NCBI RefSeq assembly: GCF_035046485.1
Contig: NC_085137.1
Span: 252,920,733 to 252,984,732, forward strand
Length of the DNA: 64,000 bases
Source: Aedes albopictus
Taxonomy: Eukaryota > Arthropoda > Insecta > Diptera > Culicidae
Direction of reading: 5' to 3'
Both the position numbers and the translations under genes were made by a program. This document shows, piece by piece, positions 57,101 to 64,000 of the stretch. Each line of letters begins with the position of its first letter. The first letter of the stretch is position 1. The notes under the pieces are model-generated. The model made no database searches. It was not told the origin of the DNA and was given only the letters and a program-made list of their open reading frames with translations.

Positions 57101-59833
57101 TGGAGTATTTCCAGGAATAATTCCTGGAGGAATCTTTGAAGGAATGACTGATGGAATTCCTGGAAGAATTACAGGAGTCCCTGTGTGAAATTCCGGGAAG
57201 AATCGCTGGAGGTATTCCGGGTTAAATTTGTGGAGTAATTCCTGGAGTTATTCCTGAAGGAACCCCTGGAAGAATTTTTAGAGGACACCGTGCAGGAATT
57301 TCGGAAGGAATCCCTTGATGAATTCATAGATAACTTAGCAGTTATTCATGGAAAAATTTCTGGAGGTATTCGTGGACGAATTACTGGAGAAATCACTCGG
57401 GAAAATTACCCGGAGGAATTCCCTGGGGGAATACCTGGAGTAATCACTTTAAGAATTCCTAGAGTAAACTCTGGAGAATTCCCTGGAGTAGTTGTTGGAG
57501 GAAATCTTGAATGAATTTCTGGAGGAATTTCTGGAGGAATACCAGAATGAATTCCTGGATGAGTCCATGGAGGAATCCATTGCGGATTTCACGAAGAAAT
57601 CCCTGAGGATATTCTTGATGGAATCCCTGAAGAAATCCCTGGAAGATTTTCTAGAGAAATCCCTGGAGAAATTCCTAGGAAAATTCCTGGAGGAATCCCT
57701 GGAAATCTTCCTGGAGGAATCCCAGGAGCAATTACTGGAGAAATTCAAGGGAAAATTTCCTTGAGGAGTTTTAAGGGAACGCCAGGAGAAATCCTTGGGG
57801 GACTCCCGTGGAATCCTCGGGGAATTTCCGGAACTCCTGAAGGAATACCAGCATAGCTCCTGAAGAAATTTTCGAGAAACTGCTGGGAAAGTCCTGAAGA
57901 ATTTCACGGGAAGTCCTGAGGCATTCTCTAGGAGGTATTCTCGGTGAACCTCACGATGAACTTCTGAGAGACTTCTGGAGGAACGCCTAGAGAAATTCTT
58001 GGGTACGTTCCGACACTTCAAAATACCATAAAGATCATTTGTATGTCAGTGGATGCACAAGTAACACAAAGAAATAAATACTCAAAATATTATGAGATAC
58101 AAGAGGAGTAATCGTGAAAGAATTGCATCGATAAAGTAAATAGATACAATAGTAGAGCTTGAAGGTCTTAATTCCAGAACAGTTTGGATGACCTAGATCA
58201 CCAAGTGAATGTTGCTAAGTTATCAGAACTGCACTCTGAGGCTCTAAGAGTAGCGTGGATTATATTCCGCATGCATTCGCTACAATGAACAAGTTCTAAG
58301 ATTTACAGATATTGCGACCTATACTTCAAAATACATTGGGTTCATTTTTATGCCAGTGGACACCCAAATAGCAACAAATAGAGATACTCGTAATATAATG
58401 AGGTGCAACAGACACAATCGTGAAAGAATTATGCCTGTAGTGGGATCTTCAACTAATTCCAGAATAGTTTGGAAAGCCTGGAATATCCCAGGAATGTACC
58501 AAAAGCAATATAGCTGTGCACTGAGGTTCAATCAGCAGTATAGACTACATTCCACGAACATTTTTTTACACCTAAAGCATGATACAGTATGTACATATCG
58601 TAACCCATACTCCAAAGTGTATTGGAGACCATTTGTATTTCACGGAATGTCCAATTACCACAATATCAAGTTGCTAAATTACTTGAACAGAGTGAACACA
58701 AACGATGGTAGTAAGAAAATCAATTCCAGAGTAGTTTGGATTACCTACATCACCCAATTCATGTATCATGAATTTTCTAGGGGTGCTTTGAGGCTTTTTG
58801 AGTACCGTAGACTATGTTCTGTGTATACAATTTTGTGTATAAAATTTGGTTGAGAATGTTGGATTTGTGTCACAAACTTCGGAGTACTTTGGAGGCCTTA
58901 GAATAGCTCTGGGGTCGAAACTTCAACAGACTTTGATGGGTAGTATACATTGTATGTCGAGGATCAGTGAAAACTATTGATGATTAGCAAAACGATGAAA
59001 TTTGAGCAAAAACATGTAGAATTTATAAAAAATACAAAAAACACGTATTTTCGGCTCCCAGCAAAAGGGGAAGGGTACAAAGGGGGGAGGTATCATGCAT
59101 TTCTTGGCACAACTATTCCTACTACTATAAACTATAAAAAAATCCGGGTTGATATGTTTTAAAACAAAAAAGCGTACCACTTGGGCAGCGGTCGGTATTT
59201 TGGGCACTCTTCGCTATACTGCCTATGATTGCATATCAGTCCCATATTTGCTGGGTTTCCTATTCATATGGGACAGATATGCGATCATAGGCAGTATAAC
59301 TCAGTTAATTCCAAACCAATTGACTTGAAATTTTGTACACGGCTAGATACTATACGTATCTCATCGATTTCCAAAAATTGTGTCAATTGGTTCAGAATTG
59401 GGTGAGTTATAGCAGAAAAGTGCCCAAAATAGGACTCCTGCCGAGATGATTCCACTTCCCTATTGCATTTCTACCAAAAGTAGATCGTCCCGGGTGTTTA
59501 TGGGTTAAGGTGCTAGTACACGCTATGTCCAAACGCCAAATAGGTATTTGATCAATTTTGATTTTGAATAATTTAACTGTAAAAAGTGGTCAAATATTTT
59601 CTGGTCAAAGAGTACTAGCTTTATCGACTCATCGTTTTGCAGCCTTTCACAACACCTAAAATATTTATTTTCATTTCTTAAAAAATTAGTTTTAATTTTT
59701 CATCGGCAAAAATATGCAAATACATTTCTGATCAAATTTGTATTTTTTTTTTCTTCTAGGTGAAGACTTCTGGCGATGGCAGCAAATGAACCCGAACGGC
59801 TACAAAACTGATCAAGTGAATGGGCACCACTAG
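54154..59833 (+). CDS. GALE: UDP-glucose 4-epimerase (GALE), four coding exons
   Basis: GALE interconverts UDP-galactose and UDP-glucose (Leloir pathway, cytosol, NAD-dependent) and often UDP-GalNAc and UDP-GlcNAc. Coding exons are 54154-54874, 54936-55024, 55095-55287 and 59760-59833, all GT-AG, giving 358 residues against about 350 in the family. The start has context CACCATGA and directly precedes the conserved N-terminus. The NAD-binding GGAGYIG is at residues 13-19, the catalytic serine in FSSSCTVYG at 136, and YxxxK (Y161, K165) in VYGRTK. Later motifs are [42 protein letters not shown] and a C-terminal [15 protein letters not shown]. The last coding exon is only 74 bp and lies after a 4.5-kb intron filled with repeats. 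A methionine (residue 312) sits where human GALE has Cys307 and E. coli Tyr299. The 3' end overlaps METTL4 on the other strand. Confidence 0.97.
55590..58020. mobile_element. GGAATTCC-type inverted minisatellite element in GALE intron 3
   Basis: About 2.4 kb of degenerate 15-bp units. Left of about 56450 they read mostly TCCAGGAATTCCTCC; to the right the orientation reverses to GGAGGAATTCCTGGA, so the whole is a very long imperfect palindrome. Frames of 100-190 codons on both strands are by-products. The family is shared with 2625-4965 and 35985-37515. Confidence 0.85.
58021..58960. repeat. Tandem units of about 300 bp in GALE intron 3
   Basis: The module CTTCAAAATACCAT...GTCAGTGGA...AACA...ATACTC starts at 58016, 58325 and, diverged, 58609. 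Inside are AGAACAGTTTGGATGACCTA phrases shared with 44930-46640. It abuts the minisatellite element. Confidence 0.7.
59170..59460. mobile_element. Hairpin MITE, third copy of the 49846 family
   Basis: Left GGTCGGTATTTTGGGCACT and right AGTGCCCAAAATAGGACTCC are inverted; the centre has GTACACGGCTAGATACTATA. The left arm is interrupted by the 76-bp MITE. Confidence 0.8.
59219..59294. mobile_element. 76-bp MITE nested in the hairpin
   Basis: Ends CTGCCTATGATTGCATAT and ATATGCGATCATAGGCAG, with TCAGTCCCAT / ATGGGACAGA inside, flanked by TA (59217-59218 and 59295-59296). The paired arm of the host hairpin shows the empty site, CTATAACTCAG being restored on removal. Confidence 0.9.
59515..59632. 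mobile_element. MITE related to 48728-48925
   Basis: GGTGCTAGTACACGCTATG and GTCAAAGAGTACTAGC form the ends; GCCAAATAGGTATTTGATCA and GGTCAAATATTTT are inside. Shorter than its relative, so internally deleted. Confidence 0.65.
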
Positions 59834-59904
59834 CAACTGACTGCGGCAAGGCATTTTACGTTACACACGTGTAGAGATAAGGACAATTTTGGACAGTATT
59901 TTCT

Positions 59905-59914
59905 TTTATTTATT
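59905..59914 (-). terminator. Poly(A) signals overlapping the METTL4 stop codon
   Basis: On the minus strand CAATAAATAAAAG contains two overlapping AATAAA hexamers, the first sharing bases with the TAA stop. This predicts a very short 3' UTR that ends within GALE 3' UTR territory. Confidence 0.65.
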
Positions 59915-60818
59915 GTACCTCGTGTTTCGAAGACAGTAGCTGAAATAATCGAGTGTTTTGCAGTTTTAAAACTTCCGTTCCAATCGAGGTAAAGTTCGGA
60001 TAAACATTTCTAGCGAACAGTTCCAGGCACTTTGGACGCTCAGGAAGGTAATCAGTGAACAGTTCTGTAATAAAGCACAGTAAATTATTGAGAAAAAACG
60101 AACCGTTATTTGTATATCACACATTACCTAGAAGTGGTGGTTTGTTCGAATGGATTGCACAAGGAACACTAAAAATGTACTTTTCGGTTGCAATATCCTT
60201 GACCGCACTGTTGCTACTCACAGCAATGAAAAGTCTTTCGTATGGTTGCTTTTTAGTCTTCTCATTAAAAGTGCAAACTGGTTCTCCTTGCTTTGTAATC
60301 TTGGTCCAGTACCATGTACCCACAAGCCTGAGATTCCATTTAGGACAGAGCTGCTTTTCTATAGCGTCAACATGGCTTGGTGCATTGGTACACCAAATTG
60401 CTACGACCGTTCTATGATGAACGTGATTCTCTAAAGCAATACTTTTCAGACTATCGTTGTCCATCATTCGGTACCCGGATTTTTCATTAGCGGCCTTTGT
60501 TCGGCGGATATATTTGTTCCACCATGGTGGATCCAGTACAATGAAATCAAATTTATCTTCTGTAGTTAAAAAATCACTCAAATTTCGTACATCCGAATTG
60601 AAAAAACGGCAATTTGGGGGAATAATATAGTCTTCGTTGTTCATGGATGTTTTTACAATGAACTGAGAATCATTGGCGCCGTTGAAAACTTTATCCACAT
60701 CGTAATGCACACTCCTGTTGAACTCATCTACAAACTCTAGAGCAATTTTATTACTAAAATCGGACGCTTTTTCGACGTTTTTATGTAAATTTAAAAATTC
60801 GGTATGTTTATCTTTAAC
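59910..60818 (-). CDS. METTL4: METTL4-like MT-A70 adenine N6-methyltransferase, last two exons
   Basis: METTL4 is an MT-A70 family enzyme that uses S-adenosylmethionine to methylate adenine N6; known substrates include 2'-O-methyladenosine of U2 snRNA, and DNA activity has been claimed. Exons are 60128-60818 and 59910-60064 (minus strand), joined by a 63-bp intron (GTAATG to TTTATTACAG). About 281 residues are visible. The catalytic DPPW is at visible residues 97-100 (FDFIVLDPPWWNKYIRR), followed by WCTNAPSHVDAI, GTWYWTKITKQGEPV, KKQPYERLFIAV, VPCAIHSNKPPL and, in the last exon, CLELFARNVYPNFTSIGTEV. The first exon here opens after acceptor TTTCTTTCAG and has no in-frame ATG, so upstream exons are missing; the GTG at 60710 is not a start. 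Two tryptophans of the usual C-terminal WTSWG are replaced (FTSIG). Confidence 0.93.
60069..60074 (+). terminator. Poly(A) signal of GALE
   Basis: AATAAA 236 bp after the GALE stop codon. It lies inside the 63-bp last intron of METTL4 on the opposite strand. Confidence 0.7.
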
Positions 60819-61345
60819 CTGAAAGAAAGTAATGTTAAGAGAAATATTTTATAACAATATTTGATTTATTTTTGTTTATGTACAAAAGATGAGGTGGGTG
60901 TAGACGTAAAAATGCCTAGAGGAATTCCTGAAGAGGGCCTCTCCACAACTGTAACGGCGTGTGGGTATTCGGCATGGTCATGCTGAGGTTAAAGAGTTCG
61001 ATTCCTGGTCGGTCTGCAACATTTGCTGCAGTTTACAAGGGTGAAGTGAGAGCTCTCAATTCCGAAATTCGAAGATAGCTAGGTAGCACAGTTGGATGCG
61101 ATAAACCGCTTGACTCTCTTCGTGTGCGCCAAGACCAACACCAGCAAATACGGAATGCGGCCTTAGCTACGAAGAACGTGGGTTTTGGAATAGGATCATC
61201 CGATTGCTGTATGATTGAGGCTATTCCTCCCGAATAGTTGGGCAAACCAATATAAGGCTGCCCTGGCCACATGGAAGGTCTCTTGTATCCTGGATAGTGA
61301 TCGAAGTTAGACGGCAGTTAAGTTAAAGTTGAATATCCGCGTGAG
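60819..61345. other. METTL4 intron or upstream region with SINE-like DNA
   Basis: 60955-61010 has GGTATTCGGCATGGTCATGC and a B-box-like GAGTTCGATTCCTGG, a tRNA-derived SINE head. The following 250 bp give a 79-codon minus-strand frame (61033-61272) of unknown nature, perhaps repeat-derived. No METTL4 exon was recognised. Confidence 0.45.
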
Positions 61346-61347
61346 TA

Positions 61348-62320
61348 CCCGGATAAAAACTAACCATAGGGTATTTGGTAAAAACCATTCCTGTACCATA
61401 CAGTGTACCAGCTACAATATAGTGTATTGTAATGGAATGGTTCGCTAGAAGCTGTGCACATTGCAGCTACTATACATTTACATCTGATCTTTATGTAACA
61501 ATATATTATACTGTTTTTCTTACGTTTGAACCATTCACTATTTCGAAACAATCTTTTTCCGTGCATTTTTAATTATTTATTCAGTTTTAGATTTTGTTTT
61601 GTTGATGTTCGTGACTTTTTTGTTGCAAAGGAAATGAAAGAGAAAAAGTGAATAAGTTGAAACATCTATTTAAAGTCAATAAAATGTTTAAATAAGTGGT
61701 AAACCGAGTGTCCTAAGGACAGCAGATCCAAGAGATATTGCGGGCTAGGTATGTAGAGTGCGATGAGAGGAATACGAATGTAGGTCAACCCGGAAAGACG
61801 CATGCCAGATTACCATAAATCAGTGGATGAGTTCAACACTATTCTTTCTGTATTTGTAGATAATATAACATTATATGGTTTATCTAATGTAGAACAATAC
61901 AACATAACAAAAGAGAACGATTCCTAAACCTTTTGATTAAATGTATAGCCAGTAGTGAAATTACAATTAAAAACAATATATTTACGGTACATTTTATTGT
62001 TTGAAACTACATGTACCATACAATATACGGTATATTAAAGCCCACGTATCAGTATTTCGAACAATTCATTTACAATAAAATGTATGGTTTTGCAAAAAAA
62101 TATATATGCAGAAAAATATTTTTTTGTATTGTTACGATACTTAACAACCTGTATAATATATTGTAAAAATCTTATTTACAATTCACTGAATGGTGTTTAC
62201 ATTACATCTTATTGTTTTTGTATTTTTTATTTTTACAGTGGTGTTTATTGTAACAAAATGGTTCTAAATTGTACTGTTACAATACAACGTTCGGTTTTTC
62301 AACAGTATTTTTTATTCGGG
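61348..62320. mobile_element. 973-bp MITE, TA target duplication
   Basis: Ends CCCGGATAAAAACTAACC and AGTATTTTTTATTCGGG are inverted, flanked by TA (61346-61347 and 62321-62322). The interior is AT-rich, without transposase. Confidence 0.8.
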
Positions 62321-62324
62321 TAGT

Positions 62325-63060
62325 CCGCGACAAAGTTATCTGTATTATACAGAAAAAGTGGTTTAGTTCACCATCAAGACTGTTATCAGTGCGCGAGTGT
62401 TAAAATCGTGAATTAGTAAGTCTACTAGTTAGCCCCGGCGCTCCTAATAGTTAACGTTGAGGCCGGCAGTCTAAAGAGAGGTCCCGACACGGTCGAAAGT
62501 TTAGTCGGTACAGTGATTGCCCGCACATTTTAGTTGACCGTGATTGCAGGGTACCGCGAGTGAACTAAATCCGAAAATTCCTCTCAAGCGTGCGCACGGA
62601 CACTATCCAGTGGTAACCGTTGGTCGTCCGTCAATATACGACCACCACCGTAAAAGTCCCCCGTGAGAGGTGAAGTCACCAAAAGTCCGGTTTATACCGG
62701 TGAAAGCCCAGCAAACCCCACGGTCGATTCAGGGATCGGCAAAATCCAGGAAACCCCATTTGCTTGATTGCTTATTCGCTGGTGGTGGCCAGTCGATCGA
62801 CTTGTCGGCGTTGCCCGTCATGTGAATTTTTGGGGTTTGTGCTTTGGGTATCTTCGCCTTAATACTAATATTTATTTGTATGATTTAACTGGCTGTACTT
62901 ACTTTAAATGGGCATTACATCATCTATTAGATGATTTGACTTATAAATATTAGTTTGACAATAACTAGCATCTCAAATGGAATAGAAAGAGTTGGTTCCT
63001 ACAATACACCAACACAAACACACATACACCAATACTCACATCTATACATGCACCTATAAC
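62325..63060 (+). other. GC-richer leader-like segment, unknown
   Basis: Contains an arthropod initiator-like TTATCAGTGCGCGAGTG at about 62382 and a donor-like TTAGTAAGTC at about 62415, then about 400 bp of GC-richer non-coding sequence (GGTCCCGACACGG, AAAAGTCCCCCGTGAGAGG). It could be the 5' end of an uncharacterised transcript or of a retrotransposon. No protein is supported. The last 60 bp are a CACACAxACACC tract. Confidence 0.3.
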
Positions 63061-63062
63061 TA

Positions 63063-64000
63063 CAGGGTGGCAACGTGAAAGTGATACACTAGTTTGGGAG
63101 CCATACGTTGCCATTCATGCTGTTGCATTGAAAACAAGTGTGCTTGGGGGATCTTAGATATGGAGCTTTTAAGAAACAAAGGATTCACGGATTGACTCTG
63201 ACGAATATTTCCGACAGGGTTGCCAGATCTCGCGTTCTGCTCAAGTAAGACGCACGCTGCTCGCAACATTGTTTTTTTTTCGGACGATTTTTTTTTTACT
63301 TTGGAAGCGTCTCTGACTAAACAAACTGATCGTGTGTATAAGGCAAGTCTTCGTGAAATTCTTGCTGACAAACGAGAGGTTCAACGATATCGAAGTGTTG
63401 CAGCGGTGATGGTTTGTGGCGCCATATCAACAAAAGGCCAATTACCATTGTTGTTCATCGAAAGGGGCATAAAAATCAACAAAGAGTACTTTTTACAACA
63501 CGTCATCAAAGATCACCTATTCCCCAGTGCCAAGAAACTGTTTGGAAAAGAAAGTTTTTGTTTTCAGCAGGACTCAGTACCGACACATAAGGCAGTGGTT
63601 GTTGAACAGTGATGCAAGCAAAATTTACTGTGCTTCATCAGCTCATCGGAATAGCTGGTTTCGTCTCCCGATTTGAACCCGCTGGACTTTCGTTCATGGG
63701 AATACATGCTAGGGAACCTGGGCGACGCGAAGAACTTGGTTTTGGATACCTTTAAAAACCGTTTGGTAAAAATTTGGGATGAAATGCCGGACGAAGAGGT
63801 GCGTGCGACTTGTAATAACTTCGAGAAGCGTCTGCGGGCCGTAATTCAAAACAAAGGGGAATGATTTTAATTGAACTAAATATTTTGCAAGTTTAATACT
63901 TATAATAGTAACACAACAACTAAAAGTGAATTTGCAGAAAAATTTAATCCTGTTTGAATTTTGCATCAGTTTTCGATTGTATCATTTCTACGTTGCCACC
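63063..64000 (+). mobile_element. Broken maT-type (DD37D) mariner, running to the window edge
   Basis: The left end CAGGGTGGCAACGTGAAAGT after TA (63061-63062) pairs with the right end ATTTCTACGTTGCCACC at 63984-64000; the last few bases lie outside the window. The body is about 0.94 kb against about 1.3 kb for complete mariners, because the N-terminal DNA-binding part is missing. The enclosed transposase remnant is listed separately. Confidence 0.88.
63220..63864 (+). pseudogene. Transposase remnant of a DD37D mariner
   Basis: One frame reads FFSDDFFFTLEASLTKQTDR (first catalytic Asp region), then CFQQDSVPTHKAVVVEQ (second Asp), then SPDLNPLDFRSWEYML (third). There are two in-frame stops between the second and third parts (63610-63612 and about 63652). 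37 residues separate the QQD aspartate from the NPLD aspartate, the spacing that defines the maT/DD37D clade. The helix-turn-helix domains are gone. Not functional. Confidence 0.85.

Larger units (their letters stand above)
55288..59759 (+). other. GALE intron 3, repeat-filled
   Basis: It starts with donor GTAAGT and ends TTCTTCTAG. It is large compared with the 61- and 70-bp introns before it, because it contains a GGAATTCC-type inverted repeat, a tandem repeat, a palindromic MITE with a nested 76-bp MITE, and another MITE. Confidence 0.9.

Noticed and set aside
57449..58021. 190-codon open frame on the minus strand
   Set aside because: It lies in the degenerate 15-bp repeat within GALE intron 3; the serine/arginine-rich pattern follows the repeat period.
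60117..60710. METTL4 as a 197-residue protein starting at 60710 and ending at 60117
   Set aside because: The first codon is GTG, the frame is open upstream to an acceptor at 60819-60820, and the family C-terminus is restored by the 60065-60127 intron.
62380..62420. Promoter of a host gene (TCAGT initiator plus donor-like site)
   Set aside because: No downstream exon could be linked, and the segment may be a retrotransposon leader; kept only as an uncertain feature.

Overview
This is repeat-saturated nuclear DNA of a mosquito, most probably Aedes. The organism call rests on three things: Feilai-type tRNA-derived SINEs, dense MITEs (short inverted-repeat transposons) and non-LTR retrotransposon debris, and a few host genes with short exons separated by AT-rich introns. 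Nothing bacterial or archaeal is present. A block of exactly 500 N at 7076-7575 is an assembly gap.

Host genes, all read from exon translations and splice sites: (1) the 3' half of a STIMATE/TMEM110 homologue on the plus strand, exons 20129-20316, 20379-20486 and 20786-21043. (2) A complete four-exon GALE (UDP-glucose 4-epimerase) coding region on the plus strand, 54154-54874, 54936-55024, 55095-55287 and 59760-59833. Its third intron is about 4.5 kb and full of repeats. (3) The last two exons of a METTL4-like MT-A70 adenine methyltransferase on the minus strand, 60128-60818 and 59910-60064. GALE and METTL4 converge and overlap tail to tail. A CpG-rich block ending in a splice donor at 41970 is a candidate non-coding first exon.

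Layout: 1-7000 holds palindromic elements, an (AT)n tract and Feilai. 8179-9102 is a hairpin MITE. 14640-17650 is a decayed retrotransposon of the type with a restriction-like endonuclease (R4/Dong-like), cut by a later MITE and a later LINE fragment. 19-21 kb has a dispersed repeat and STIMATE. 24-28.5 kb has a reverse transcriptase remnant, an exact 275-bp tandem duplication and a compact retroposon with a 24-bp target duplication. 30-38 kb is nested foldback elements plus a palindromic GGAATTCC minisatellite. 38.6-40.6 kb has a LINE 3' end followed by a curious run of intron-like junctions. 43-53 kb is again nested inverted repeats. 54-60.8 kb is the GALE/METTL4 locus. 61.3-64 kb has another MITE and a broken maT-type (DD37D) mariner running to the window edge.

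The host genes do not form a pathway. The strongest observations are the antisense overlap of GALE and METTL4, the datable nesting of mobile elements, and a family of inverted repeats whose arms have become 15/30-bp palindromic minisatellites that produce spurious long open frames. I recognised no CRISPR array, rRNA gene, canonical functional tRNA or viral insertion.
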